From the NCBI RefSeq assembly GCF_004153165.1, contig NZ_SEMD01000006.1, forward strand, positions 124,001 to 188,000: DNA of 64,000 bases, given 5' to 3'. The position numbers and the translations under genes were made by a program. The DNA comes from Sporolactobacillus sp. THM7-4 (GTDB taxonomy: Bacteria; Bacillota; Bacilli; Bacillales; Sporolactobacillaceae). The notes beneath the pieces were generated by a model. The model ran no database searches and was not told the DNA's origin. It saw only the letters and a program-made list of their open reading frames with translations. Positions within the stretch are counted from its first letter, which is position 1. The number at the start of each line of letters is the position of its first letter. Shown here in pieces: positions 17,334 through 26,981 of the stretch.

Positions 17334-17933
17334 ATGAAAATCAACCAGGCCGAATACATTATCAGTGCCGTCAGTCCGGCACAATATCCGACGGACGGAC
17401 TGCCGGAGATTGCTCTTGCCGGACGTTCGAATGTCGGCAAGTCGTCCTTTATCAATAAAATGCTGGGAAGAAGAAGTCTGGTCAGAACCTCGGAGAAACC
17501 GGGAAAAACCCAGAAATTAAACTATTTTAAAATTAACGGATCCTTTTATTTTGTTGATGTACCCGGATACGGCTACGCTAAAGTTTCTAAAAAGGAAAAA
17601 GAAGCCTGGAGAAGGATGCTTGAGACTTATTTTTCAGAGCGTCATGAACTGAGCGCAGTCGTTCATCTTGTTGATCTGAGACATCCTCCGTCCAGAGAAG
17701 ATGTGCAGATGCATGATTATCTCGCATATTTTGGTCATCCAGTCGTTACGATTGCTACGAAGGCGGATAAAGTGCCAAAGGGAAAACACGGGAAACATAA
17801 ACGGATAATCGAACAGGATCTTGGGATAAAAAAAGATGAGCCCCTGCTCCTCTTTTCTTCAGTGACCGGTGCAGGAAAAGAGGAAGCCTGGGAGGCTCTT
17901 AAACCCTTTCTCAATCGTCAGGAAGGCGGCTGA
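17334..17933 (+). CDS. ysxC: Ribosome-assembly GTPase YsxC (EngB)
   Basis: An essential small GTPase that helps assemble the 50S ribosomal subunit. The 199 residues contain G1 GRSNVGKSS (about 31-39), G3 DVPGYG, and G4 TKADK. Length and position upstream of hemA match B. subtilis ysxC. ATG 17334 has AGGGGAG upstream. Probably transcribed on its own or read into hemA 250 bases downstream. Confidence 0.96.
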   Translation: MKINQAEYIISAVSPAQYPTDGLPEIALAGRSNVGKSSFINKMLGRRSLVRTSEKPGKTQKLNYFKINGSFYFVDVPGYGYAKVSKKEKEAWRRMLETYFSERHELSAVVHLVDLRHPPSREDVQMHDYLAYFGHPVVTIATKADKVPKGKHGKHKRIIEQDLGIKKDEPLLLFSSVTGAGKEEAWEALKPFLNRQEGG

Positions 17934-18185
17934 AGTCTATCCTGTATACAGGAGCAGCTTCAGCAAAATGCAGGATAACGAGGACTCACCCGGCAGTGAG
18001 GACCGGTAGCCCTGCTTTATGAACGTTTTGTGAACGAGGGTGATAAATGTCACCGTGAAAGCGCTGATGTTTTGATTTTGTCGGTCTGATTTGTTATTTT
18101 AAGGTAAGATGAGTTGGAAATGATACACTGCAGTGAATCACGATGAAACATTCTGATCTGAGAAAGATTTACCGGGGGGAGCTTT

Positions 18186-19568
18186 ATGCACATTCTTGCA
18201 GTTGGGGTAAACCATCGCACGGCTCCGGTCAAAATCAGGGAGAAGCTGACGTTTGACTCATGGAGTCTGGATGAAGCTCTGACCTTATTAAGAGGCACAA
18301 AAAGTATTTTTGAAGACGTGATCGTGTCCACGTGCAACCGCACGGAAATCTATGTAGTTAGTGATCAGCTGCATACAGGTCGCTATTATACAAAACGGTT
18401 TTTTGCGGATTGGTTTGGCATCAGCATGAATGATCTCATGCCGTTTTTATTCATAAAAGAAGATAACGAGGCCGTTCGTCATTTGTTTCACGTCACGTGC
18501 GGCCTTGATTCGATGATTCTCGGAGAAACACAAATTCTCGGCCAGGTCCGTGACAGTTTTCTGGCCGCTCAGAAGACGGGAACGACAGGTACCTTGTTCA
18601 ATGAACTGTTTAAAGAAGCGGTTACGGTTGCCAAGCGTGCCCAGTCCGAATCGCAGATCAACGATCATCCTGTTTCTGTCAGTTACGCGGCAGTTGAGCT
18701 GGCCAAAAAGACTTTCGGACCGCTGAAGGATAAAAGTATTTTAGTGATCGGGGCCGGAACGATGAGCGAGCTGGCGTTGAAACATCTGACGGGCGGAGGC
18801 GCTTCCCGGGTCACAATAATCAACCGAACGATGGAAAAAGCGGAACGAATGGCAGAGCGATTCTCCGGGCGGGCTCTGCCTTTCGACATGCTCGATCAGG
18901 CAGTTGAAAAGGCGGATATGATCATAAGTTCCACATCGGCGCCTGGTTATATTCTTTCTCTGGAAAATGTATCCGGTACTGTCATTCGCCGTAAAGGACG
19001 GCCACTTTTTCTTGTGGATATCGCTGTTCCAAGGGATATTGATCCTGCTGTTCACTCGCTCGAAAATGTGTCCCTTTATGATATTGATGACCTCGAGACC
19101 ATTGTTGCCGCAAACTTTGAAGAACGTAAAAAAGCAGCTTCGCTCATTGAACCGATGATCGATGAACAAATCCTTAAGTTTTGCGATTGGTTGCAGACTT
19201 TAGGAGTGGTTCCCGTGATTACCGCTTTGAGGAAAAAGGCGCTCGTAATTCACGCCGAAACGATGAAGAGTATTGAACGCAAGCTGCCGGAAATGAGCGA
19301 CAGGGAACGGAAAGTGATTAGTAAGCATATGAAAAGCATTATTAATCAGCTGCTCCGTGATCCGATTAATAAAGTCAAAGAACTCGCCGGGGATAAGGAA
19401 GGTAAAGAAGCTGTAGAACTTTTTATAGATATCTTCAACATTTCTGAAGAAGTACGCGCCGAACAGCCTGAGAAGCGAGCTGCCGTTTTCGGAGCAGATA
19501 AGGAAAAGCGGACACCCCCGGCAACTGACAACAGCAGGTACGGTACCGTTCAGGGTGCTCCGAACTGA
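18186..19568 (+). CDS. hemA: Glutamyl-tRNA reductase
   Basis: First step of haem and sirohaem synthesis by the C5 route: reduces glutamyl-tRNA to glutamate-1-semialdehyde with NADPH. This 460-residue enzyme shows HRTAPVKIREKL at the front, the catalytic Cys 50 in STCNRTEIY, the VIGAGTMSEL nucleotide-binding loop, and the C-terminal dimerisation helices with RKVISKHMKS. ATG 18186 follows GGGGGGAG. It opens a run of five haem genes. No PerR box was seen upstream. The hemX gene that follows hemA in B. subtilis is missing; hemC starts 83 bases downstream. Confidence 0.97.
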   Translation: MHILAVGVNHRTAPVKIREKLTFDSWSLDEALTLLRGTKSIFEDVIVSTCNRTEIYVVSDQLHTGRYYTKRFFADWFGISMNDLMPFLFIKEDNEAVRHLFHVTCGLDSMILGETQILGQVRDSFLAAQKTGTTGTLFNELFKEAVTVAKRAQSESQINDHPVSVSYAAVELAKKTFGPLKDKSILVIGAGTMSELALKHLTGGGASRVTIINRTMEKAERMAERFSGRALPFDMLDQAVEKADMIISSTSAPGYILSLENVSGTVIRRKGRPLFLVDIAVPRDIDPAVHSLENVSLYDIDDLETIVAANFEERKKAASLIEPMIDEQILKFCDWLQTLGVVPVITALRKKALVIHAETMKSIERKLPEMSDRERKVISKHMKSIINQLLRDPINKVKELAGDKEGKEAVELFIDIFNISEEVRAEQPEKRAAVFGADKEKRTPPATDNSRYGTVQGAPN

Positions 19569-19651
19569 CCCATGCGAATCCGGCAGGTATCCAGTTATTA
19601 TTCATCATCATTCATCGTATCGAATAAAGAGAGGGAAAACGGGGACCAGAC

Positions 19652-20572
19652 ATGAGAACGATTTACGTCGGATCAAGAAAAAGTAAACTGGCGCTGATCC
19701 AGAGCCAATGGGTGATCGAACAGCTGACCGGACAGTCAGCGGATTTTAATTATGAGATCAAGCATATTGTTACAAAAGGTGATAGAATTTTAAATGTTAC
19801 CTTATCTAAAGTCGGAGGAAAAGGGCTGTTTGTCAAAGAAATCGAACGGTCTCTCCTGAACGGGACGATCGATTTTGCGGTACACAGTATGAAAGACGTA
19901 CCAGCGGAATTACCGGAAGGCCTGGAAATTGCTTCTATTCCCAGGCGGGAAGACGCGCATGACGTACTTCTTTCACGAACAGGTGCACGTTTTGACGAAT
20001 TACCTTCCGGTGCCATTATCGGTACAAGCAGTCTGCGCCGTGCTGCCCAGCTGCTTCATGCACGACCGGATCTGACGGTTCGCCCTGTTCGCGGTAACGT
20101 GGATACACGTCTGGCCAAACTTCAGGCGGGAGAATATGACGCAATTATTCTGGCCGCTGCAGGAATCAAAAGAATGGGCTGGCCCGATTCAGCAGCGACC
20201 GAATATCTGCCGTATTCTCTTTCTGTTCCTGCCTGCGGCCAGGGGGCGCTCGCTATTGAATGCCGATCGGATGACCGGGAGCTGAAGTCCCTGCTCAGGA
20301 AAATAAACGACGAAAAAACCGCACGGACAGTTTCTGCCGAGCGGGTTTTTCTAAAGAGGCTCGGAGGGAGCTGTCAGGTTCCGATCGCAGCCTTTTGCGA
20401 GCAGGACAATGAGGGAAGATTGTCTTTTTCAGGACTCGTCGCATCGCCTGATGGCACGACTGTGCTGAGAAGTTCTATGACTGGCGATGATCCACTCGAA
20501 CTTGGCAGGAAAGCTGCCGAAGATGTTCTTGCCAGGGGTGCCGGCAAGATACTGTCCGAGTTCACTGTTTAA
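19652..20572 (+). CDS. hemC: Hydroxymethylbilane synthase (porphobilinogen deaminase)
   Basis: Joins four porphobilinogen units into the linear tetrapyrrole. The 306 residues include the arginine-rich substrate site GTSSLRRAAQL, VRGNVDTRL, and Cys 241 (GGSCQVPIAA), which carries the dipyrromethane cofactor. Length is normal. ATG 19652 has GGGGA upstream. It lies between hemA and hemD in the same orientation with short gaps, so it is in one operon. Confidence 0.97.
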   Translation: MRTIYVGSRKSKLALIQSQWVIEQLTGQSADFNYEIKHIVTKGDRILNVTLSKVGGKGLFVKEIERSLLNGTIDFAVHSMKDVPAELPEGLEIASIPRREDAHDVLLSRTGARFDELPSGAIIGTSSLRRAAQLLHARPDLTVRPVRGNVDTRLAKLQAGEYDAIILAAAGIKRMGWPDSAATEYLPYSLSVPACGQGALAIECRSDDRELKSLLRKINDEKTARTVSAERVFLKRLGGSCQVPIAAFCEQDNEGRLSFSGLVASPDGTTVLRSSMTGDDPLELGRKAAEDVLARGAGKILSEFTV

Positions 20573-20618
20573 ATGTGCTCAGTTTTTACGAGGCTGTAAA
20601 CGGAAAGGTCGGAGTGAT

Positions 20619-21410
20619 ATGGAACCGTTGCTCAAAGGAAAGCGGGTTCTGGTAACGAGATCGGTGAAACAGTCTGCTTCTATGTGTGCTCGCATAACCG
20701 CATACGGAGGTGAGGCGGTCAATGTTCCGCTGATGAAATATGAGCGTGTGCCCCTTTCTCCAGAGGAAAGAAGAGAGTGGCTGACGACCGTTCGGCGGTC
20801 CGACTGGATCATTCTGACCAGCCAAAATAGTTTAAAATTTTTTATGGAAATGATTGATCGCCCTGAGCGATTAAACGGAACCCGGATTGCGGCTGTCGGA
20901 AAAAAAACACAAAAAGCGTTAACAGAGGATTATGGTTTGAGGGTCGATTTTGTCCCGAGCCGTTATACCGGTCATTCTTTGTTGGAGTCGTTCAGACAGG
21001 GCCTGATCCGGGCCGAAAGAGTTGCCGTTCCGATTGGCTCTTTGTCCGATACTTCGTGGATCGAAGAATTGAAACGGCTTGGAATAGAGGCAATAAGCAA
21101 GGTTCTTTACGAGACAAAACCTGATCTTGCTCAGAAAAATCGGCTCCTTAAAATCGTGCAGTCAAAAACAGTTGATGCCATCACCTTTGCCAGCCCATCA
21201 GCTGTCCGCTTTTTTACCGAGCTTCTTGAAGAGGATGTCTGGAGGAGCGCTTTTAAGGTGTGCCCGGTTGCGGTGATCGGATCCACGACCGCCCGGAAGC
21301 TCGAATCCCTGGGGCATAAGCCTGATGTTATACCGAAACAGTTTACGGCATTAGATATGATCGATGCTTTAGCTGACTATTTTAAAAAAAGGAAGTCCTA
21401 CCATGAGTGA
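20619..21410 (+). CDS. hemD: Uroporphyrinogen-III synthase
   Basis: Closes the linear tetrapyrrole made by HemC, with inversion of the last ring. The family is weakly conserved; identification rests on the KGKRVLVTR start, the [15 protein letters not shown] and [11 protein letters not shown] segments of the two lobes, 263 residues, and position between hemC and hemB. The start ATG 20619 is preceded by a GGAG at a short distance; the frame is open upstream into hemC but without a site. Its end overlaps hemB by 8 bases, so translation is coupled. Confidence 0.93.
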   Translation: MEPLLKGKRVLVTRSVKQSASMCARITAYGGEAVNVPLMKYERVPLSPEERREWLTTVRRSDWIILTSQNSLKFFMEMIDRPERLNGTRIAAVGKKTQKALTEDYGLRVDFVPSRYTGHSLLESFRQGLIRAERVAVPIGSLSDTSWIEELKRLGIEAISKVLYETKPDLAQKNRLLKIVQSKTVDAITFASPSAVRFFTELLEEDVWRSAFKVCPVAVIGSTTARKLESLGHKPDVIPKQFTALDMIDALADYFKKRKSYHE

Positions 21411-22389
21411 ATTAAAGTTTGACCGTCATCGCCGGCTCCGCCGGACACCGGTTCTTCGGAAAATGGTCAGGGAAACGTTCCTCAGACCATCTGATTTTAT
21501 TTACCCTGTTTTTGTTACAGCGGAGGGGTCGGGTATTAAAGAAGAAATCCCGTCGATGCCCAATGTTTATCAATACTCTCTTGATCGTCTGGATGAGGAA
21601 TTGGCGGAAGTCGTCAGCCTCGGCATTCCCTCTATTATGTTCTTCGGCATACCTGAGAAAAAAGACGCGGTCGGTTCCGGCGCTTATGACGAACATGGCA
21701 TTGTGCAGGAAGCGATCCGGCAGACGAAGAAAAAATATCCGGATCTGATCGTCATTGCCGATACATGCATGTGTGAATACACCGATCATGGACATTGCGG
21801 GATTATTCACAACGGGGATGTCGATAACGACGAGAGCCTGACTTATCTTGCAAAAACGGCGGTTTCTCAGGCGGAAGCCGGCGCGGATATTATTGCTCCG
21901 TCGAATATGATGGACGGTTTTGTCATCGCTATTCGAAAGGCGCTTGATGAAGCCGGATTTACCAATATTCCGATTATGTCGTATGCGGTAAAATATGCAT
22001 CAGCCTTCTTTGGCCCGTTCCGTGACGCGGCGGAAAGCGCGCCGAAGTTCGGAAACCGGAAAACCTATCAAATGGACCCGGCCAATCGCCTTGAAGCGAT
22101 CCGGGAAGCAGACTCGGATGTGCAGGAAGGGGCGGATTTTATTATTGTCAAACCGGCTCTTCCTTATCTCGATGTCCTTCGTGAAGTACGGAATCATGTG
22201 AATCTGCCGCTTGTCGCTTACAATGTGAGCGGAGAGTACGCCATGGTCAAGGCGGCGGCTCAGAATGGATGGATCGATGAAAAAGCGGTTGTCCTTGAAT
22301 CACTGACAGGCATGAAGCGGGCCGGCGCGGATTTGATTATTACTTATCATGCGAAAGACGCTGTTCGCTGGCTGCAGGAAGAAGGTTAA
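21403..22389 (+). CDS. hemB: Delta-aminolevulinic acid dehydratase (porphobilinogen synthase)
   Basis: Condenses two aminolevulinate molecules to porphobilinogen. The 328 residues contain the zinc-site cysteines 122, 124 and 132 ([14 protein letters not shown]), so this is the zinc-dependent type. The two active-site lysines are 197 ([11 protein letters not shown]) and 250 (FIIVKPAL). ATG 21403 lies 8 bases inside hemD, with AAAGGAAG upstream. It acts on the HemL product and feeds HemC. Confidence 0.97.
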   Translation: MSELKFDRHRRLRRTPVLRKMVRETFLRPSDFIYPVFVTAEGSGIKEEIPSMPNVYQYSLDRLDEELAEVVSLGIPSIMFFGIPEKKDAVGSGAYDEHGIVQEAIRQTKKKYPDLIVIADTCMCEYTDHGHCGIIHNGDVDNDESLTYLAKTAVSQAEAGADIIAPSNMMDGFVIAIRKALDEAGFTNIPIMSYAVKYASAFFGPFRDAAESAPKFGNRKTYQMDPANRLEAIREADSDVQEGADFIIVKPALPYLDVLREVRNHVNLPLVAYNVSGEYAMVKAAAQNGWIDEKAVVLESLTGMKRAGADLIITYHAKDAVRWLQEEG

Positions 22390-22397
22390 AAACGAAT

Positions 22398-23690
22398 ATG
22401 GACTTCAGTAAATCAATTGCCGCATTTAAGGAAGCACGGCCCCTGATGCCGGGTGGTGTCAACAGTCCCGTTCGTGCCTTTCCTTCTGTTGATTTGAATC
22501 CGATCTATATGGATCACGGGAAAGGATCAAAAATCTATGACCTTGACGGTAACGAGTATATTGACTATGTCCTGAGCTGGGGACCGCTGATTCTCGGCCA
22601 CGCCAATGAAAAAGTGATTGATTTTGTAAAAAAGACGGCTGAAAAAGGGACCAGCTTCGGGTCACCCCATGTGCTTGAAACGAAACTTGCCGAACTCGTT
22701 ATCGAAAGGGTACCATCCGTTGAAATGGTACGGATGGTCAATTCCGGTACTGAGGCGACGATGAGCGTGATTCGTCTCGCCCGCGGCTATACCGGGCGTG
22801 AGAAGATTTTGAAGTTTGAGGGAAGCTATCACGGGAGCTCCGACTCGCTGCTGATTAAGGCAGGATCGGGTGTAGCCACTCTGGGCCTCCCCGACAGTCC
22901 GGGCGTTCCGGTACAGCTTGCCAAAGACACACTCACGGTGCCTTATAATGATATTGATCGAGTGGCAGACGTTTTCAAACAATACGGCCATGATATTGCC
23001 TGCGTGATCATCGAACCGGTTGCCGGGAATATGGGAGTTGTTCCCCCTCTCCCCGGTTTTCTTCAGGATTTGAGAAAGATTACACAGGAGTATGGGACGC
23101 TTCTCATTTTCGATGAAGTCATGACAGGTTTCCGTGTAGCTTATGACTGCGCTCAGGGGTATTTTGGCGTTACACCGGATCTGACGACACTTGGCAAAGT
23201 GATAGGCGGTGGGCTGCCCGTCGGAGCTTATGGAGGGCGGCGGGACATCATGAAGCAGGTTGCCCCGGAAGGCCCCGTTTATCAGGCAGGAACCCTTTCC
23301 GGCAATCCGCTCGCTATGGCTGCAGGGTATATGACCCTTTCGCAGCTTAAGCCCGAAGATTATACAGAATTCCGGAAGAAAGCCGATCGCCTTGCAGAGG
23401 GCTATCAGGCGGCGGCTGGCAAATATGGTATTCCGCTTTCGGTCAATCAGGCCGGTGCGATGATGGGCTTCTTTTTCACGGATCAAAAAGTGATCAATTA
23501 TCAGCGTTCGAAATCATCCAATCTCGATCACTTCAGAAAATACTTCAAATCAATGGTTGAGCAGGGTATTTCTCTGCCACCTTCTCAGTTTGAAGGAGTC
23601 TTTTTATCGACTGAACATTCAATGGAAGATATCGAAAAAACAATTCGCGCGGCTGAAAATGCCTTTAAGGCGATCAGGGAATCGGAATAA
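22398..23690 (+). CDS. hemL: Glutamate-1-semialdehyde 2,1-aminomutase
   Basis: Converts the HemA product to aminolevulinate using pyridoxal phosphate. The 430 residues show [10 protein letters not shown] at the substrate end, [26 protein letters not shown], and the cofactor lysine 267 ([17 protein letters not shown]). It starts 9 bases after hemB; its GAAGG site overlaps the hemB stop region, 12 bases before ATG. It is the last haem gene and ends in a terminator at 23716-23745. Genes for the later steps to haem are not in the window. Confidence 0.97.
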   Translation: MDFSKSIAAFKEARPLMPGGVNSPVRAFPSVDLNPIYMDHGKGSKIYDLDGNEYIDYVLSWGPLILGHANEKVIDFVKKTAEKGTSFGSPHVLETKLAELVIERVPSVEMVRMVNSGTEATMSVIRLARGYTGREKILKFEGSYHGSSDSLLIKAGSGVATLGLPDSPGVPVQLAKDTLTVPYNDIDRVADVFKQYGHDIACVIIEPVAGNMGVVPPLPGFLQDLRKITQEYGTLLIFDEVMTGFRVAYDCAQGYFGVTPDLTTLGKVIGGGLPVGAYGGRRDIMKQVAPEGPVYQAGTLSGNPLAMAAGYMTLSQLKPEDYTEFRKKADRLAEGYQAAAGKYGIPLSVNQAGAMMGFFFTDQKVINYQRSKSSNLDHFRKYFKSMVEQGISLPPSQFEGVFLSTEHSMEDIEKTIRAAENAFKAIRESE

Positions 23691-23715
23691 ACATCAAAAT
23701 ACACCAGAAAATGTA

Positions 23716-23745
23716 AAACCTCACTTATTGTGGGGCTTTTTTTTA
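23716..23745 (+). terminator. Terminator of the hem operon
   Basis: CCTCAC pairs with GTGGGG across a 5-base loop, followed by eight T. Confidence 0.8.
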
Positions 23746-23868
23746 CCAAAAAATCTTAAAAGGGTCAATGTCAGCAAGGGTTCTGCCGATGAGGAACTTA
23801 TATTTTTCAGTTATCCGTACACAATAATAAAGCGTTTTTTGAAAAAAATAATGAAGGTGAGCCCAAAC

Positions 23869-24543
23869 ATGCATTTTGTATCGATAACCGTTGAGCTTGT
23901 GGTCGGTTTTGCCGCTTTATTTATCATGACTAAGTTATTAGGTAAAACAACGCTCTCGCAGGTCACACCGTTTGATTTTATTTGGGCTATTGTTCTTGGT
24001 GAACTTGTCGGTAATGCCCTGTATGACAAAGACATCAAAATCAGCTCGATTATTTACTCTATCGCTTTATGGGGTATTCTGATTTTTATTGTCGAAAGGG
24101 TGACGCAGAAATTCCGCGGGACAAGAGAATTTCTTGAAGGCAGCCCAACCATTGTGATTCGGAACGGGCATATTGACAGACAAGGAATGAAAAAAGAGCA
24201 GCTCGATATAAACATGCTGCAAAATCTGCTCAGGCAGAAGGACGTCTTCTCGGTCAGAGAAGTTGCTTATGCGATTATTGAAACGGATGGAAAGCTCAGC
24301 GTTTTAAAAAAGTCGAAATACGCAACACCGACGATTTCGGATCTGGAGGTAAAGCAGAAGCCTGTCTATCTTCCTGTGACAATTATCGAAGACGGCCAGG
24401 TTGACTGGGAGAACCTTAATAAAGCAGGTCTGAATGAGGAGTGGCTGACTAAAACACTTCGCGAACACCACATTGATCACTATAAAGACGTTTTTTATTG
24501 TGAATGGAAGAAAGATGAAGGAGTCTTTCTCGAAAAAATATAA
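23869..24543 (+). CDS. DUF421 (YetF family) membrane protein
   Basis: A 224-residue membrane protein with three helices (about 5-23, 35-55, 60-78) and a cytoplasmic mixed alpha/beta domain. The latter contains GSPTIVIRNGHIDRQGM, LLRQKDVFSVREVAYAI and ETDGKLSVLKK, the standard DUF421 pattern. The start ATG 23869 has AAGGTGA 8 bases upstream; ATG 23851 is a weaker choice. It lies between hemL and spoVID, where B. subtilis has no gene, and is flanked by terminators, so it is a separate unit. Members affect spore properties in B. subtilis; the biochemical role is unclear. Confidence 0.88.
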   Translation: MHFVSITVELVVGFAALFIMTKLLGKTTLSQVTPFDFIWAIVLGELVGNALYDKDIKISSIIYSIALWGILIFIVERVTQKFRGTREFLEGSPTIVIRNGHIDRQGMKKEQLDINMLQNLLRQKDVFSVREVAYAIIETDGKLSVLKKSKYATPTISDLEVKQKPVYLPVTIIEDGQVDWENLNKAGLNEEWLTKTLREHHIDHYKDVFYCEWKKDEGVFLEKI

Positions 24544-24662
24544 TCACGTGACGATCAGAAAATTTCAGGTCAGGAAGGCACTGAATCACAGAAAGTTCAT
24601 CCCGATCGGGCAAAAGCTGCTCCCAAATATCAAATGGTTGATCCAAAACGCGAATACTTTTT

Positions 24663-24687
24663 AAGTGCTGCTGGTCGGCACTTTTTA
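24663..24687 (+). terminator. Terminator of the DUF421 gene
   Basis: AAGTGC (24663-24668) pairs with GCACTT (24678-24683), followed by a T-run. Confidence 0.65.
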
Positions 24688-24710
24688 ATTTGCCTTCTTC
24701 CCATCAGTGC

Positions 24711-24739
24711 GCATAATTCCCTCTCCTGGCGCATAGATA
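24711..24739 (+). promoter_or_regulatory. Candidate sigma-E promoter of the spoVID group
   Basis: GCATAAT (24711-24717) and CATAGATA (24732-24739) are 14 bases apart, close to the mother-cell sigma-E pattern (KMATAWW, N14, CATACAHT). spoVID is sigma-E controlled in B. subtilis, which fits. Confidence 0.5.
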
Positions 24740-24772
24740 CTTTTATTAAGAATGGATGAGAGGGTGGAAGGA

Positions 24773-26017
24773 ATGTCTCAAACTACGAACAATAGTTTGC
24801 AGTTTTCGATAAATGAGTCGGTATGGCTGAGGGACGACGCACCTGCAGAAGAGATATTGTCCATGGCTCTGGAACCGGACATTACCATCGAGGAAAATGT
24901 AAATGATGTCACGATAAGAGGCTCTCTGAGACTGACGGGAGAATACAAACCCGCCGATACGGCGGCCGTGGACGATAAGGGTAAAGCCGCACCCTTTCGG
25001 ACGATAGACGAGATTATTGAGACGAGTGCCGGTACCGCGCTCCTTGAACACCATTTTCCGATTGATATTACGATCCCGTCAAATCGGGTACCGAACCTTG
25101 AAGATCTTTTCATCGTCATTGAGTCCTTCGATTACGAATTATCTGAACGCAGACACATCCAGCTGCAGGCTGATCTGGCGATTACCGGACTCTCTAATCC
25201 AAACGATTCCCCAAGTCACAATGAGCCGGTGACTGAGACCGTGGATAGCGGGGCCGGCGCAGAAACCGAGCCTGTAAGTCGGGAAAAAACGGCTGAACCT
25301 GTTGAAAAAACGGCTGAACCTGTTGAAAAAACTGCTGATCCGGCTGAAAAAAATGCTGAAGAAATTTCCCGGGTCAAAACGGTTAAAAAAGACAAGATAC
25401 CGGAAGACGTTACAAAAGAGCAGATGGAGACCGAAAAGAAAGCGGAGCGGCTGCCGGTTGAAGAAGATTCCGGAGACTTTGATGAGATGCCGACGGACCT
25501 TGCGGATGAAGAGGATGGCGAGGAAGAGAGTCTGGCGGAATTTCAATATGAAGCTTTTCGTAAACCGGATCCGGCAGATGATGAAATTGAAAAATCCGAA
25601 CCCCAGGTGGCCCTCAGTAAAGCGAATCAACATTCTTCGGAGAATGAACGACCGGAACGTTCAGAGGAAGCGATCATGCCTGTGATCCCGGGTGCGAATC
25701 CCGCTGAGGAGAATAGCATTGAAGAGAAACCCGCGGAGAACAAGGCGGAGGCGCAACCCGAAGAGAAAGTCGCATCAAAGGCAGACGAGGCGAACAGCCT
25801 TTATTTGACTCAGGTACTCGCAGGGGATGATGCCGATCAGCGGACCAAAGTCAAACTCTGTATTGTACAATCGGGAGAATCGCTTGAAAGTATCTCCGAA
25901 CGATACAAAGTACCCGTAACGAGCCTTCTGCGCAGAAACCAATTGACTTCGGGCAGTATTGAGGCGGGACAAATCCTTTATATTCCGAAAGCTGTGAAAG
26001 GCAGCAAGGATGAATGA
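24773..26017 (+). CDS. spoVID: Spore coat morphogenetic protein SpoVID
   Basis: Needed for the coat to encase the forespore; it sits at the spore surface in the mother cell. The 414 residues have the conserved N-terminal region (SLQFSINESVW, then IRGSLRLTGEY near residue 45), a long acidic, Glu/Lys-rich linker with a short repeated unit (EKTAEPV near 165-185), and a C-terminal LysM domain (VQSGESLESISERY... ILYIPK). The start ATG 24773 follows AGGGTGG; an upstream in-frame ATG at 24752 lacks a site. It is shorter than B. subtilis SpoVID, mainly in the linker. It overlaps the next gene by 8 bases. Confidence 0.93.
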   Translation: MSQTTNNSLQFSINESVWLRDDAPAEEILSMALEPDITIEENVNDVTIRGSLRLTGEYKPADTAAVDDKGKAAPFRTIDEIIETSAGTALLEHHFPIDITIPSNRVPNLEDLFIVIESFDYELSERRHIQLQADLAITGLSNPNDSPSHNEPVTETVDSGAGAETEPVSREKTAEPVEKTAEPVEKTADPAEKNAEEISRVKTVKKDKIPEDVTKEQMETEKKAERLPVEEDSGDFDEMPTDLADEEDGEEESLAEFQYEAFRKPDPADDEIEKSEPQVALSKANQHSSENERPERSEEAIMPVIPGANPAEENSIEEKPAENKAEAQPEEKVASKADEANSLYLTQVLAGDDADQRTKVKLCIVQSGESLESISERYKVPVTSLLRRNQLTSGSIEAGQILYIPKAVKGSKDE

Positions 26018-26981
26018 TATTCTGCACTTTTTGATTCCCGCCCTGCAAACCCAATACCGGTTCAAAGAAATTCAAGTCATCAGTAAAAACCCGATGATCG
26101 TCGGAACGGAAAGAGGACTGAAAAAAATCCGATTCTGGACCGACGAAAGGCTTCTGAGAAAGCACTTGAACTGGCGGCGGAATCTGATGAACGATCGTTT
26201 TTTTCTGGACCGGATGTATGTGAATCAGTCGGGACACCCGTTCATTCGGATGGGCCGTTACTCCGTCACTTGTCATGATGCTCCCCCGGACAGGGCTGAG
26301 TTTTCAGGTAATGAAGCGTTATGGGCGAGTGTTTGCTCCGTTCTTCTGAAGAGAAGCCGGGATCTTCAGTCTGGGTATGACCGGCCGATTGATCTCCGGA
26401 CCCGGGCAAAGTTTTCTTTTGAACAGGCCAGCCGTACGGGAATATTGTCCGGAGAAGCGGGAAAACTGATTTCCACATGTTATTCCCCGGCTTGCGCGCG
26501 TGCGGGTCAGGCAGATCTTTTAAGAAGCAGACATCAGCGAAGAAGCCGTTCCTTTATTGTACCGATGGACTTCTCATTTCGGAATTGTAAAGCTCTCCTT
26601 GGCACCCTGTTTGTTGAACTGGGGCAGTGTAAGCCTGTAACCGGTTATCAGGCTCTTGCCCGTTTTTTTCTTGAGCAGATGGTCGCAGAAGGGGAGGCAA
26701 GTCTGCAAAGGCTTTTCATATCCTTAAAGAAAGAAGGCCCCCCTGACCGGGAGACTTCAGACTTGCTGCGTGCCGAATGGTTTGAGCCAAAAGAGTGGTT
26801 TCATCTGCTGACACTGCTGTCAAATCAGCCAGAATCCAATCGACGTAAAGAAGAGATCCAGGCTTTCAAAGCAGTATGGGATCAGAAAACACGGTTGATT
26901 AACCTGTTTGACTCTTTTTTTTCACAGCCGGACGATGGACGGAAAGCAGGTGAAGACGGTGGAAACTTCGAGAAACATTGA
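26010..26981 (+). CDS. Unrecognised protein coupled to spoVID and ysxE
   Basis: A 323-residue, Arg-rich soluble protein with no clear signal peptide or membrane helix. It overlaps spoVID by 8 bases at its start and the probable ysxE start by about 23 bases at its end, so it is made together with both. The first 75 residues (for example MIVGTERGLKKIRFW and HPFIRMGRYSV) are laid out like the N-lobe of CotS/YsxE-type kinase-fold coat proteins, but no catalytic-loop motif is visible later. B. subtilis has no gene here. A diverged CotS-like coat protein is the best guess, unproven. Confidence 0.6.
   Translation: MNDILHFLIPALQTQYRFKEIQVISKNPMIVGTERGLKKIRFWTDERLLRKHLNWRRNLMNDRFFLDRMYVNQSGHPFIRMGRYSVTCHDAPPDRAEFSGNEALWASVCSVLLKRSRDLQSGYDRPIDLRTRAKFSFEQASRTGILSGEAGKLISTCYSPACARAGQADLLRSRHQRRSRSFIVPMDFSFRNCKALLGTLFVELGQCKPVTGYQALARFFLEQMVAEGEASLQRLFISLKKEGPPDRETSDLLRAEWFEPKEWFHLLTLLSNQPESNRRKEEIQAFKAVWDQKTRLINLFDSFFSQPDDGRKAGEDGGNFEKH

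Noticed and set aside
18055-18069. Cre-like sequence upstream of hemA
   Set aside because: TGAAAGCGCTGATG fails the conserved CA at the right end of the consensus and has no promoter placed sensibly next to it.
22662-23486. A 274-codon minus-strand frame inside hemL
   Set aside because: It is antisense to a clear aminotransferase gene, without a ribosome binding site or plausible product.
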